Below are positions 1 to 9,574 of a stretch of DNA of 64,000 nucleotides, piece after piece. The DNA is from Paracoccaceae bacterium (lineage in GTDB: Bacteria; Pseudomonadota; Alphaproteobacteria; Rhodobacterales; Rhodobacteraceae). A program made the translations under genes and the position numbers. Under the pieces are notes generated by a model, which saw only the letters and a list, made by a program, of their open reading frames with translations, did not search any database and was not told the DNA's origin. Position 1 is the stretch's first letter. The number at the start of each line of letters is the position of its first letter. The stretch is from the NCBI GenBank assembly GCA_030148225.1, contig JASBTX010000009.1:62001-126000 (forward strand). The letters run 5' to 3'.

Positions 1-1
1 G

Positions 2-874
2 GATCTGAACCAGACACTTGTCGACCAGTTCGTCAGCTTGGGGGCCAAGGCCGGCACAAGCCCCGCCGACGTTATGCGCCGCTGCGACTACGTCGTCACA
101 TGCCTGCCCAGCCCAGCGGCTTCGGCCTCTGTCGTTGAGGGCGAGGATGGTCTACTGGAGGCGATGGGGCCAGGCAAGGTCTGGATGGAAATGTCGACGA
201 CCGACGAGGAAGAAGTTCTGAGACTGGGCGCCAAAGTGATTGCTGCCGGGGGCGAGGCGGTGGATTGCCCGGTGTCGGGCGGATGCCACCGTGCGGCAAC
301 CGGCAATATTTCGATCTTTGCCGGGTGCGAGCGCGCAACCTTTGACCGGATTCTGCCCCTGTTGACGACGATGGGCCGCAGGGTGCTGCATACCGGCGGG
401 CTTGGTTCGGCCTCGGTGCTGAAGGTTGTCACCAATTTCCTCGCGACTGCCAACCTGATCAGCTGCGCCGAGGCGCTGACGGTGTGCAAAGCATCGGGCA
501 TGGATCTGAACACCGCTTTCGAGGCGATCCGGATTTCGTCGGGCAATTCGTTTGTGCATGAGACTGAAAGCCAGGTCATTCTGAACGGCTCCCGCGACAT
601 CAGTTTTACCATGGACCTCGTGCACAAGGATATCAGCCTCTTTCAGTCGGTCGCCGACCGGGCAGGGGTCCCGCTTGAAATGAATCCGCTGATGATCGAA
701 ATTTTTGAGGATGCGATCAGCCGCTATGGCGCGCGCGAATTGTCGCCAAACGTGATCCGGCGGCTTGAGGATGCAACGGGTCTGGACATCCGCGCGCCCG
801 GATTTCCGCCAGAAATGGTGGATGATGAGCCTGAAGAGCCGGGATATGAGGTTGTTTCCCACCGCCCGGCGTGA
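2..874 (+). CDS. 3-hydroxyisobutyrate dehydrogenase-family oxidoreductase (5' end outside window)
   Basis: The frame is open from base 2, so the start lies to the left; about 290 residues are visible and, judged from the family layout, some 30 (with the GxGxxG nucleotide loop) are missing. Visible landmarks are the end of the Rossmann sheet (VVTCLPSP), the substrate-binding CPVSGG stretch at 266-286, and GLGSASVLKVVTNF with the presumed catalytic Lys codon at 422-424, followed by the helical C-terminal domain. The family oxidises beta-hydroxyacids (3-hydroxyisobutyrate, tartronate semialdehyde and relatives) with NAD(P); the substrate cannot be decided here. The stop overlaps a possible GTG start of the next gene. 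Confidence 0.85.
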   Translation, partial: DLNQTLVDQFVSLGAKAGTSPADVMRRCDYVVTCLPSPAASASVVEGEDGLLEAMGPGKVWMEMSTTDEEEVLRLGAKVIAAGGEAVDCPVSGGCHRAATGNISIFAGCERATFDRILPLLTTMGRRVLHTGGLGSASVLKVVTNFLATANLISCAEALTVCKASGMDLNTAFEAIRISSGNSFVHETESQVILNGSRDISFTMDLVHKDISLFQSVADRAGVPLEMNPLMIEIFEDAISRYGARELSPNVIRRLEDATGLDIRAPGFPPEMVDDEPEEPGYEVVSHRPA

Positions 875-909
875 GTAAACCCCTGACGACAGGAACAGGG
901 GGTCAGACC

Positions 910-1377
910 ATGGACGATCCAATCGCCATCCTTCGGGTGTCACCGGTACGCCGGATACTGGCGCTGACACTGATGGGCGCGCTCGGTGCGCTGATCCTCT
1001 ATCTGCTGTTCACGTCGCCCCCGGCTGCGTTCATCGGGCAGGCCTTCCTTTTGGGGCTGGGGCTTTTTGCGCTTTACAATGCAACGCGGCTTTATCAGGC
1101 GACGCAATCCTCGATCTATCTCTATGCCGACCGGATCGAGGATAGCGAGGGCACGTTGCTTTGCCGCCTTTCGGATATCAAATCTGTTGATCGTGGCCTG
1201 TTCGCGTTCAAGCCGTCCAACGGGCTGCTGATTGTGACGCACAAAAGGTTGGGGCGGCGCTGGGCACCGGGGCTCTGGTGGCGAATGGGGAGCTATATCG
1301 GCATCGGCGGCGTGACGCCGGCATCCGAAGGCAAGGCGATGGCCGAGGCCATCGCTTCACTTACGACGCATAAGTGA
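910..1377 (+). CDS. hypothetical two-TM membrane protein
   Basis: Protein of 155 residues with no family I recognise. Two hydrophobic helices (about residues 15-34 and 40-58) are followed by a soluble tail of about 95 residues, a layout like small PH-like membrane proteins, but that is only a guess. I chose ATG 910 because AGGGGG sits 7-12 bases before it; an in-frame GTG at 871 overlapping the previous stop (GTGA) would add 13 polar residues and is the alternative. The 3' end overlaps the convergent TadE-like gene by 17 bp. Confidence 0.65.
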   Translation: MDDPIAILRVSPVRRILALTLMGALGALILYLLFTSPPAAFIGQAFLLGLGLFALYNATRLYQATQSSIYLYADRIEDSEGTLLCRLSDIKSVDRGLFAFKPSNGLLIVTHKRLGRRWAPGLWWRMGSYIGIGGVTPASEGKAMAEAIASLTTHK

Positions 1378-1915
1378 GCTTTGGGATAAAGCGCGGGCGG
1401 ATGAAGATCTTGTTGGTAAAGGTCAGATCATCCAGAAGCAGCGTGATGTAGGACCGATAGACCTCCGACGTCTCGATATAGATGATGCTGTCGCCATCGG
1501 CCATGAGCGGCAACGAGCCTACCAGCGTGTTCACATCTCCCTGTGTCATGGTGACGGCCGATTCATTGCCCGCCACATCCGACCAGTCCAACGTGTATTG
1601 GTCTGTCGGTTCAGAGTAAGAAATGGATGATACCCGCAAAAATGCAGAGCCGTCCACCGAGCTGCTGATGAAATCATAGACATTCATCATGCCGTCAATA
1701 TAGCTCGCATCCACCTCTGTCGTCTCGCGCGAGATCAGATCAGATACCGTGAACGCCGCTTTTTCGCTGGTGTTCTTGGCCTTGTATACACCAAAATATG
1801 CAAAACCCATCACATAGGCGATGATGACCATTGGCAAAACGGTGATGAACTCAACCACCAGCCCGCCGTCTTCGTTCCTGAAGAACCCGGATCGCCTGAT
1901 TCTGAATGCGCGCAT
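1361..1915 (-). CDS. TadE/TadG-type pseudopilin-like protein
   Basis: Protein of 184 residues. The N-terminus has a short basic segment, then a pilin-like Gly-Leu-Val-Val-Glu-Phe sequence at the start of a single hydrophobic helix, as in TadE-family minor pseudopilins; the rest should be extracytoplasmic. It is the last of three adjacent minus-strand genes of the same type (TadG-like, TadE-like, this one), so it probably works with them in a Tad/Flp tight-adherence pilus. ATG 1915 is preceded by AAAGG at good spacing; a TTG at 1933 would add six residues. No Tad motor, secretin or prepilin peptidase gene is in the window. Confidence 0.8.
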   Translation of the reverse strand: MRAFRIRRSGFFRNEDGGLVVEFITVLPMVIIAYVMGFAYFGVYKAKNTSEKAAFTVSDLISRETTEVDASYIDGMMNVYDFISSSVDGSAFLRVSSISYSEPTDQYTLDWSDVAGNESAVTMTQGDVNTLVGSLPLMADGDSIIYIETSEVYRSYITLLLDDLTFTNKIFIRPRFIPKLTYAS

Positions 1916-1933
1916 GATCACAGCCTTTCCCAA

Positions 1934-2485
1934 TTACGGTTCGTTCACGAATACCGAAGCAGAGGTGATGTAATAGTCGCCATTATTCGTGTCGTTCATG
2001 ATCTCGCCATAGCCAAACGTATCAAACAGCGGATCGACGATGACACAGGCGCGAAGCAACATAAGCTCGCTTTCGACACCGATCTGGAACGTGGTTACCG
2101 GATCGATATCTTCCTGCCGGTTATAGCAGGGTGTATCGTTGTTCGGCATCGCCCATGTCGACCGGTCAATCGGCTGGATTTCAAGCACCAGATTGGCGGC
2201 GCAATCGTCAATGATGGCGATGTCTTCACAGATCGAGTTGGTCAATGTGGTTGTTGAGGGCACCGATCCAAGGCGCAGGCTTCGTACGTTGATATCGACC
2301 GCACGTTCCAGCATCATGTATTTCGCCAGCAGCAACCCGCCATCGATGGATGACAGTGCCATCATGAAAAGCGCGGGCATGGTATAGAGGAATTCCACCA
2401 CCTGCGATCCCGTCTCATCGCCCAGAAAGCGGCGCATGAACCGGCCCATGCGGGTCTGATACCCCGGTGTGACGCGCCCGATCAT
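1934..2485 (-). CDS. TadE-like pseudopilin
   Basis: Protein of 183 residues. After a basic N-terminal segment comes SQVVEF followed by a hydrophobic helix, the TadE-type (PF07811-like) pseudopilin signature; the remainder is extracytoplasmic with four to five Cys residues that could form disulfides. Its ATG overlaps the stop of the upstream TadG-like gene (ATGA at 2482-2485), indicating translational coupling, and GAGG lies 8 bases before the start. Expected role: minor pilin of a Tad pilus, processed at the Gly/Glu region by a TadV-type peptidase. Function is inferred from the family and neighbours. Confidence 0.82.
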   Translation of the reverse strand: MIGRVTPGYQTRMGRFMRRFLGDETGSQVVEFLYTMPALFMMALSSIDGGLLLAKYMMLERAVDINVRSLRLGSVPSTTTLTNSICEDIAIIDDCAANLVLEIQPIDRSTWAMPNNDTPCYNRQEDIDPVTTFQIGVESELMLLRACVIVDPLFDTFGYGEIMNDTNNGDYYITSASVFVNEP

Positions 2486-4233
2486 TGGGTCAGCCTCAGC
2501 TTTTGGATCGAATTGGCAATCGCGTTAAAGGCAGTCGCGATCTCGATCCCGTCGGCAGAGTAGAAATGCGCCGATGAGGATGCACAGGTTTCCAGCTGAT
2601 ATTCGGCGTCATTGTTGGTCTCAAAGCCGATTGTAAAGACCGTTATCCCTTGCGTTTTTGCAGCGGTACAGCTGGCCTGCATCAGCGTATTTGCCTCGCT
2701 CGGTGAACGCGCTGAATATGTCAGCCAGTCATTATAGGCGCTGTTCGAGTTGGTCACATCGCGATAGAGGTCGATCGGCATTTTGCCCCAGGCCTCTTCC
2801 CAGCTCAGGCGTGTGACGGTGTCGCCCTGCATCGACGTGGTCCATTGGCCGGAATCGACATTGTAGTACCAGCTGCCATCACGGATATAATAGCGCTCGA
2901 TCGTTCCTTCGCTCGCCTCCGAATAGGTGCAGGTATAGTAATGGGGATAGGCACTGCAGGCCCATTCATGCGCCGGGTTGGTGGAGTACCAGCTCGAGAA
3001 GTTGTAGTCGATGCGCAGGAATTCACCACCGGCAGAGCTGTTGTCCTCGAACGTATAGTAGACGTCGGAATTGGCACCGCGATAGTTGTTGCCGAAGCGG
3101 CGTTCCCACCAGTTTTCACCATCCGACATCATCACGATAACCTTCATCGTATCGGTATTGGTGAAGTCGACCGGCACATTCGCAAAGGCTGCGTTCACAT
3201 CGCCTTCGGCAATCATATTCGCTGTAGGCGACAGGGACGAAACGTCTTTTTGCTTGCGCATATCAGGATGCAAGAGCGCCAGGCCCCATTTGATGCCGAC
3301 ATGACCCGCTGTTGACCCGTTGGCCTGAAGCGAGTTGATCTTGGCCTGCAGTGTCGCAACAGAGTCCTGATAGGGCAGGATCTGATAGTAGTCGTTGTTC
3401 AGGCAAGAGCTCCAGCCATCCTGAAAGTTTTCCCAGCTGGTATAGAGTGCAGTATAGACAACCTGTTCCTGCATCTCGTCCGGCGCGATCGAGTTTTCGC
3501 TGAAATCAGCGTCATCGAATTCGAGGCAGCGCGAATAGGTATGCGTTTCATTCACGGTCAGCGCGTCATAGAGCGACTGATTGGGCGAAACTGCCGAACT
3601 GAACGGAATGATCGAGATCACAACGTCACTGTCGCCGCTGTCTTCGATCATTGTACTGACGAAATCATTGGCCGCAGATTTCAGGTTTGTCAGACGGGAG
3701 TTGTTCGCCATTGAGCCTGAAACGTCGAGCACCAGCGAGATCTCGATATTCGGAATCCGCTCCGACGCGGTGCTGGTCGCCACCACATCCAGTGTTGCGA
3801 TGTTCAGCGTATCCAGGAATATCGTGTCCAGCGTGGTTGTCGCGGTTGCCGTGACGTCGCGATAGTTCAGACCTTCGGACGCCGAAACTGCGAGATTATA
3901 CTCGAAATTGATATCGGATTTTTCCATAAAATCGCGTACGACCGCCTCGGCATCAAGTGACTGACGCAAAGAGGCGCCGGCCAGAACGGCCTGATCCAGA
4001 TAGGCCTGAAGCTTGGCCCGCTCGCGCTCGAAACGCATGAAATCGACGCCAAGCCCGGCGGCGCCGATCATCAGGACGATCATGTACACCGCGAAATAGG
4101 CGATTGATCCATCTTCCTGGCGGGCTTTGATGCGCAAGAAATTCCGGGCTGCGTCTGCAAAACGCTTTCTGATCGGGGCACGTCCTGTGCTCCGATCACC
4201 ATCCGGTCCGACATTCATAATACTTAGTGTCAC
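2482..4233 (-). CDS. TadG-like protein with von Willebrand factor A domain
   Basis: Protein of 583 residues. A TadG-type N-terminal segment (about 40-75) has a membrane helix and the basic FMRFERERAKLQAYLDQAVL region. A VWA domain follows, with the MIDAS motif DVSGSM at 170-175 and MMSDGENWW later; a Tyr/Trp-rich insert separates the VWA halves. It is probably a large envelope-anchored adhesin or assembly factor of a Tad pilus. The GTG at 4233 is preceded by GGAG eight bases upstream; an ATG at 4218 has no ribosome site. First gene of a three-gene minus-strand operon; 220 bp of non-coding sequence separate it from divergent soxB. Confidence 0.85.
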   Translation of the reverse strand: MTLSIMNVGPDGDRSTGRAPIRKRFADAARNFLRIKARQEDGSIAYFAVYMIVLMIGAAGLGVDFMRFERERAKLQAYLDQAVLAGASLRQSLDAEAVVRDFMEKSDINFEYNLAVSASEGLNYRDVTATATTTLDTIFLDTLNIATLDVVATSTASERIPNIEISLVLDVSGSMANNSRLTNLKSAANDFVSTMIEDSGDSDVVISIIPFSSAVSPNQSLYDALTVNETHTYSRCLEFDDADFSENSIAPDEMQEQVVYTALYTSWENFQDGWSSCLNNDYYQILPYQDSVATLQAKINSLQANGSTAGHVGIKWGLALLHPDMRKQKDVSSLSPTANMIAEGDVNAAFANVPVDFTNTDTMKVIVMMSDGENWWERRFGNNYRGANSDVYYTFEDNSSAGGEFLRIDYNFSSWYSTNPAHEWACSAYPHYYTCTYSEASEGTIERYYIRDGSWYYNVDSGQWTTSMQGDTVTRLSWEEAWGKMPIDLYRDVTNSNSAYNDWLTYSARSPSEANTLMQASCTAAKTQGITVFTIGFETNNDAEYQLETCASSSAHFYSADGIEIATAFNAIANSIQKLRLTQ

Positions 4234-4453
4234 TTGGGTTGCTCCACTAAACTGTTATTGCCCACTCATCCAAAACTGTTTTGAGATCGGGGTGGGGCAG
4301 AACTGTGACACAAAATGGATAATTGGATGCCGAAAGCGGGGTCTTTCTGCAGCAGTTTCCGATAATTCAACATTAATCGCAGACGCGCCGGATCGTGTCG
4401 CGAATTGATCTTGATACTGGACACAGGTGTTGATTGAGTGGAGCTGACAGCGG

Positions 4454-5713
4454 ATGGGGGCGATGCGGTATTCGGCTTGGCAAATACTCAAACAGGGTCT
4501 GACCGGGAATGCGGGCTGGAAACCGATCTGGCGCTCACCGGAACCCAGCCCGGAATATGACGTCATCATCATCGGCGGTGGGGGTCATGGGCTTTCTACC
4601 GCCTATTATCTGGCCAAAAACCACGGCATCACGAACGTCGCGGTGCTGGAAAAAGGTTATATCGGTTCCGGCAATGTCGGGCGGAACACCACGATCGTCA
4701 GGGCCAATTACTATCTGCCGGGCAATTCCGAGTTCTATTCGCACTCGCTAAAGCTCTGGGAGGGGCTGGAGGCGGATTTCAACTTCAATGCCATGTTCTC
4801 GCAACGCGGGATCATCAACCTGTTTCATTCTGACGGTCAGCGCGATGCGTTTGTGCGTCGAGGCAACGCGATGGTCAACCAGGGTGACGATGCGCGCCTC
4901 TTGGATCGCGGCGAACTCAGGAAAATCCTGCCTTATCTGGATTACGATCAGGCACGGTTCCCGATCTATGGCGGCCTTTATCATGCGCGCGGTGGATCGG
5001 CGCGGCATGACGCGGTCGCATGGGGCTATGCCCGGGGCGCGGATATGCGCGGGGTCGACATCATCCAGAATTGCGAAGTCACTGGTATCAGTATCGAAAA
5101 CGGCCGTGTGACAGGGGTCGAAACCACCCGCGGACCCATCCGGGCAAAAAAGGTGGGCATGGTTGCAGCCGGACGATCAGGCCGTGTGGCGGCGATGGCC
5201 GGTCTCAGGCTGCCGATTGAAAGTCATGTGCTGCAGGCCTTTGTCAGCGAGGGGATCAAGCCCTGTATTGATCATGTCATATCCTTTGGCATGGGACATT
5301 TCTATATCAGCCAGTCCGACAAGGGCGGACTGGTCTTTGGCGGTGATCTGGATTTTTACGCCACCTACGCGGCACGCGGCAATCTTCCGATGGTCGAACA
5401 TGTGATGGAGGCGGGCATGACGCTGATGCCGATGATCGGCAAGGCCAAGGTCCTGCGCAGTTGGGGCGGGATCATGGACATGACGCCTGATGGCTCTCCG
5501 ATTATCGACAAGACACCGATTGACGGGCTCTATGTCGATGCGGGCTGGTGCTATGGCGGCTTCAAGGCGGTGCCGGCATCGGGGTGGTGCATGGCGCATC
5601 TGATGGCCACCGACCGCCCGCACGACGTGGCGCGAAACTTTCGTCTGGACCGTTTTCGCCAGGGTAATCTGATGGATGAGGAAGGCACTGGCAGCCAGCA
5701 CAACCTGCACTGA
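4454..5713 (+). CDS. soxB: sarcosine oxidase subunit beta
   Basis: FAD subunit of heterotetrameric sarcosine oxidase, which demethylates sarcosine to glycine, passing the methyl group as formaldehyde to THF. The protein has 419 residues with the FAD-binding GGGGHG at 41-46 and an AR-H-DAV motif whose His (185) fits the residue that covalently holds FMN in this family. TGGAG precedes ATG 4454 by 10 bases; ATG 4463 (MRYS...) matches the usual family N-terminus and is a real alternative, but its ribosome site is poorly spaced. First gene of soxBDAG; probably transcribed from the 220-bp gap shared with the tad genes. Confidence 0.95.
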   Translation: MGAMRYSAWQILKQGLTGNAGWKPIWRSPEPSPEYDVIIIGGGGHGLSTAYYLAKNHGITNVAVLEKGYIGSGNVGRNTTIVRANYYLPGNSEFYSHSLKLWEGLEADFNFNAMFSQRGIINLFHSDGQRDAFVRRGNAMVNQGDDARLLDRGELRKILPYLDYDQARFPIYGGLYHARGGSARHDAVAWGYARGADMRGVDIIQNCEVTGISIENGRVTGVETTRGPIRAKKVGMVAAGRSGRVAAMAGLRLPIESHVLQAFVSEGIKPCIDHVISFGMGHFYISQSDKGGLVFGGDLDFYATYAARGNLPMVEHVMEAGMTLMPMIGKAKVLRSWGGIMDMTPDGSPIIDKTPIDGLYVDAGWCYGGFKAVPASGWCMAHLMATDRPHDVARNFRLDRFRQGNLMDEEGTGSQHNLH

Positions 5714-5743
5714 GCCAGACCATGAAACGGGGAAACTGATCTC

Positions 5744-6016
5744 ATGCGCATAAAATGCCCCATCTGCGGAGAGCGGGACCGGCGCGAATATTACTATGTC
5801 GGTGACGCGATTGCGCTGCGGCGGCCCGAACCGGATGCCGGAGAGGAAGCCTGGGATGACTATCTGCATCTGAGGGACAATCCGGCGGGCCGGACACGCG
5901 ACCTCTGGTATCACGAAATGGGGTGTTCAGCCTGGATCGTGGTGGAGCGTGATACGCTCACACATGAAATCTATGACACCGGCCTTGCCAGCGCCGTCAC
6001 AAAGGCGGGTGAATGA
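5744..6016 (+). CDS. soxD: sarcosine oxidase subunit delta
   Basis: Small structural zinc subunit (90 residues) of heterotetrameric sarcosine oxidase. The zinc ligands typical of SoxD are visible: Cys5 and Cys8 in CPICGERD, His57 and Cys61 in WYHEMGCSAW. It lies 30 bases after soxB, and its stop overlaps the soxA start (ATGATGA region), as is usual in soxBDAG operons. The length matches the family. Confidence 0.95.
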   Translation: MRIKCPICGERDRREYYYVGDAIALRRPEPDAGEEAWDDYLHLRDNPAGRTRDLWYHEMGCSAWIVVERDTLTHEIYDTGLASAVTKAGE

Positions 6017-8952
6017 TGCGCGTTGCGGGCAGGGGGCTGATTGATCGGGAAACGCCGCTTGGATTTCGGTTCGACGGGCGTGAATATTCAGGTTTTGCGG
6101 GCGATACGCTGGCCTCGGCGCTTTTGGCGAACGGGGTGCGTCTGGTCGGGCGTTCGTTCAAGTATCACCGACCGCGCGGCATTCTGACCGCCGGGTCCGA
6201 GGAACCCAATGCGCTGATGGAGATCGACCGCAACGGTGATATCACGCCCAATGTTCGCGCAACTGTTCAGGAATTGCATGACGGGCTGGTGGCCCACTCG
6301 CAGAACCGGTGGCCGTCACTTTCCAACGATCTGATGGCCGTCAACGACCTGCTCTCACCGTTTCTGGGTGCCGGGTTTTACTACAAGACATTCATGTGGC
6401 CGAGCGCCTTTTGGGAGAAGCTCTACGAGCCTGTTATTCGTCATGCCGCCGGACTGGGACGTATGCGCCGCGTTCATGACGATACGCGCAACGAAAAGGC
6501 ATTTGCGCATTGCGACGTTCTGGTGATCGGCTCTGGCCCGGCGGGCCTGATGGCGGCGTTGACCGCTGCGCGGACAGGTGTTGATGTCATTCTGGCCGAG
6601 CAGGACAGCGATTTCGGCGGGCAGCTTCTCTGGTCGGGTGAAACCGTGGCGGGGCAGCCGGGCACGGAATGGGCATCAGATATCGTCCGGGAACTTGGTG
6701 CCATGGACAATGTGCGCCTGATGCGCCGCACGACCGTGACCGGGGCCTATGACGGCGGCGTTTATGGCGCGCTTGAACGGGTTTCGCAGCATCTGGCCAC
6801 CCCTGAGGCAGATATGCCAGCCGAGACGTTCTGGCGTATCACCACCCGTTCTGCCGTACTGGCGGCCGGTGCCATCGAGCGGCCGGTTGCCTTTCCGATG
6901 AATGATCGCCCTGGTGTCATGATGTCCTCTGCCGTTCAGCAATATCTGAACCGGTTTGGCGTGCTTGCCGGGAAACGCGTGGCGATATTTGCCAACAATG
7001 ACGGCGCGCACAGGCTTGCCGACGATCTGATGGCGGCGGGTGCAACGGTTGCGGGCGTCATCGACAGCCGCGCTGACGCGCCTCGATCCGACGCCTTTCG
7101 GGTTTGGCCGGGTGCGGTTGTGACCGGCACCAAGGGACGGCAGGCGATCAGATCGGTCACGATCCGGTCGGATGGACGCACCTTTCAGGAAGAGGTCGAT
7201 TGTCTGGCCATGTCGGGCGGCTGGAACCCCAGCCTTCACCTGAGCTGCCATATGAATACCCGCCCCGAATGGTCCGATGACATCCAGTCCTTCGTCCCAC
7301 GGGATGATGCGGTGCCCGGGCTTTTCGCGGCGGGCGCGGCCAATGGTGACATGTCAACCCGCGCCTGCCTGAATTCGGGGATCGCATCGGCGAAATCGGC
7401 ACTGAAACGGATCGGCGTGACAGCCAAGGCCCCAAAGTCGCCAGAAGCCGAGGACCGGCGCTATGTGATTGCCCCCCTCTGGGAGGTCAGCAATGCCAAG
7501 GGCCGGGCATGGCTGGATTTCCAGAATGACGTGACGACCAAGGATGTGCATCAGGCCGCGCGCGAGAACATGCAGTCGGTCGAGCACATGAAGCGCTATA
7601 CCACCCAGGGCATGGCAACCGATCAGGGCAAGAACTCCAACATCAATGCACTCGCGGTTCTGGCCGATACCACCGGGCGCAGCATACCCGAAACCGGCAC
7701 CACGACATTCCGGCCGCCTTACGTCCCCGTCTCGATCGCCGCGATGGGCGCGGGCGGGCGGGGCAAGGGTTTTGCGCCTGAACGCTTTACCACCAGCCAC
7801 GACCTGACCGATCAGCAGAAGGCACCCTGGATCGAAGCGGGTCTCTGGTATCGGCCCAGCTACTTTCCCGAAGCCGGGGAGAAAACATGGCGTGAATCCT
7901 GCGACCGCGAAGTGCTGATGGTGCGCAACAGCGTCGGCGTTTCGGATGTCAGCACACTGGGCAAGATCGACATCCAGGGCCCTGATGCGGCGCGGTTGCT
8001 GGATATGGCTTATACAAACATGTTTTCCACGCTGAAGACCGGGCGTGTGCGCTATGGCCTGATGCTGCGCGAGGACGGGTTTGTCATGGATGACGGCACC
8101 ACGGCGCGTCTGGGTGACAATCATTACCTGATGACAACCACGACAGCTGCCGCCGGGCAGGTAATGCGCCATCTGGAATTCATCACCCAGTGCCTGCATC
8201 CCGAGTGGGATGTCAGGATCATCTCGGTGACCGATCAATGGGCACAATTCGCGGTGGCGGGGCCGCGGGCGCGCGCCGTTCTGAACGGAATTCTGGACAA
8301 GCCGGTTGAGGACGCGGATTTTCCCTTCATGTCCTGCGGAGATGTAGCCATCGGCGGTATCGCCGGGCGGCTTTACCGTATCTCGTTCTCGGGCGAGCTT
8401 GGTTACGAAATCGCTGTTCCCGCAGGCTATGGCGAGAGTCTCTATGCACTCTTGCTGGCTGGGGCCCGTGCCGAAGGGGGCGGGCCATACGGGATGGAGG
8501 CGCTGAATGTGCTGCGCATCGAAAAGGGTTTCCTGACGCATGCCGAAATTGACGGCCGGGTGACGGCGTTTGATGTCGGCATGGGTGCGATGGTATCGCC
8601 GCGCAAGGACTGTATCGGCAAGACCGCCTCAGAGCGGCCGGGCCTGAACGGTGACGCGCGCTGTCAGTTGGTGGGCATCAGGCCCACGGGCGCCGTCAAG
8701 CAGTTGACGGCAGGGGCGCATCTCTTTGCTGAACGGGCGGCGGCTGTCCGTGAAAACAGCGAAGGCTGGGTGACGTCGGTCGGCTATTCGCCGGTACTCG
8801 AGAGCTACCTTGGCCTTGCCTTTCTGAAGAACGGTCGCGCCCGGCACGGCGAAAAGATCAGGCTGGTCGATCATCTGAGAGAGGTTGAAGCGATTTGCGA
8901 GGTTTCGGGACCTGTGTTTTTTGACCCTGACGGAGGGCGCGCACGTGGCTGA
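6013..8952 (+). CDS. soxA: sarcosine oxidase subunit alpha
   Basis: Large subunit of 979 residues. The N-terminal 2Fe-2S-like domain (FRFDGREYSGFAGDTLASAL) is followed by the NAD-binding Rossmann domain with GSGPAG at 173-178 and then the C-terminal aminomethyltransferase (GcvT-like) domain, which holds THF and captures the one-carbon unit. This domain order is diagnostic for TSOX alpha. The start overlaps the soxD stop by 4 bases; an ATG one codon later (6016) is equally possible. The 3' end overlaps soxG by 8 bases. Confidence 0.96.
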   Translation: MMRVAGRGLIDRETPLGFRFDGREYSGFAGDTLASALLANGVRLVGRSFKYHRPRGILTAGSEEPNALMEIDRNGDITPNVRATVQELHDGLVAHSQNRWPSLSNDLMAVNDLLSPFLGAGFYYKTFMWPSAFWEKLYEPVIRHAAGLGRMRRVHDDTRNEKAFAHCDVLVIGSGPAGLMAALTAARTGVDVILAEQDSDFGGQLLWSGETVAGQPGTEWASDIVRELGAMDNVRLMRRTTVTGAYDGGVYGALERVSQHLATPEADMPAETFWRITTRSAVLAAGAIERPVAFPMNDRPGVMMSSAVQQYLNRFGVLAGKRVAIFANNDGAHRLADDLMAAGATVAGVIDSRADAPRSDAFRVWPGAVVTGTKGRQAIRSVTIRSDGRTFQEEVDCLAMSGGWNPSLHLSCHMNTRPEWSDDIQSFVPRDDAVPGLFAAGAANGDMSTRACLNSGIASAKSALKRIGVTAKAPKSPEAEDRRYVIAPLWEVSNAKGRAWLDFQNDVTTKDVHQAARENMQSVEHMKRYTTQGMATDQGKNSNINALAVLADTTGRSIPETGTTTFRPPYVPVSIAAMGAGGRGKGFAPERFTTSHDLTDQQKAPWIEAGLWYRPSYFPEAGEKTWRESCDREVLMVRNSVGVSDVSTLGKIDIQGPDAARLLDMAYTNMFSTLKTGRVRYGLMLREDGFVMDDGTTARLGDNHYLMTTTTAAAGQVMRHLEFITQCLHPEWDVRIISVTDQWAQFAVAGPRARAVLNGILDKPVEDADFPFMSCGDVAIGGIAGRLYRISFSGELGYEIAVPAGYGESLYALLLAGARAEGGGPYGMEALNVLRIEKGFLTHAEIDGRVTAFDVGMGAMVSPRKDCIGKTASERPGLNGDARCQLVGIRPTGAVKQLTAGAHLFAERAAAVRENSEGWVTSVGYSPVLESYLGLAFLKNGRARHGEKIRLVDHLREVEAICEVSGPVFFDPDGGRARG

Positions 8953-9511
8953 ACTAAGCTGGAAACCCGCCACGGAACTTACCGGCGATCGGAAAATCGG
9001 GCAGGCGACGCTGAGCGCACTGACACCTGAATTCATAACGTCGATTGCACCATTTGATCACGCAGCGAAAACCATTGGTGCAGTGATGAAGTCGGCCCAT
9101 GGTATGGCGCTGCCTGCCCAAGGCCGCATGACGGGCAAGGCGGCGCTGAGGTGTCTATGGACCAGCCGGGGACAGTATTTCCTGATCGGTGACGCGCCGG
9201 CCGACCCCGCACTTGCCCCACATGCCGCACTGAGTGACCAGAGCGCGGCCTGGGCCGGTTTTCGGATCGCTGGCGCGGATTGCGAGGCGGTCATGGCACG
9301 GCTGACGCCGATTGACCTGCGTGCTGCCACCTTCAAGCGCGGTCACGTCGCCCGCAGCGATTTCAGCCACATGATGGCCATCATCGCGCGAAGCGGTGCC
9401 CAGCAGATGGATGTGTATGTCATGCGCTCTTTTGCAAAAACCGCGGAACACCATCTGGTTGAGGCGATGAAATCTGTCGCTGCGCGGCGGAATTCAGAAA
9501 TCGTCACCTAG
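8945..9511 (+). CDS. soxG: sarcosine oxidase subunit gamma
   Basis: Gamma subunit, 188 residues, a GcvT-like fold that packs against the alpha-subunit folate domain. I place the start at GTG 8945 because GGAGG at 8932-8936 lies eight bases upstream and the protein then begins (M)AELSWKPAT, as expected for the family. An ATG at 8885 would add 20 residues buried in soxA. Overlap of 8 bases with soxA suggests coupled translation. Last gene of the operon; no folate-pathway genes follow, unlike some sox clusters. Confidence 0.9.
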   Translation: MAELSWKPATELTGDRKIGQATLSALTPEFITSIAPFDHAAKTIGAVMKSAHGMALPAQGRMTGKAALRCLWTSRGQYFLIGDAPADPALAPHAALSDQSAAWAGFRIAGADCEAVMARLTPIDLRAATFKRGHVARSDFSHMMAIIARSGAQQMDVYVMRSFAKTAEHHLVEAMKSVAARRNSEIVT

Positions 9512-9574
9512 AATTTGAAGACCTGCGCACCGGGCAGGCTGGAGATTGGGACCGGATCGCCATATGTTTGCCCC

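Noticed and set aside
7354..8541. 395-codon minus-strand frame inside soxA
   Set aside because: Fully within the conserved soxA gene and without family resemblance.
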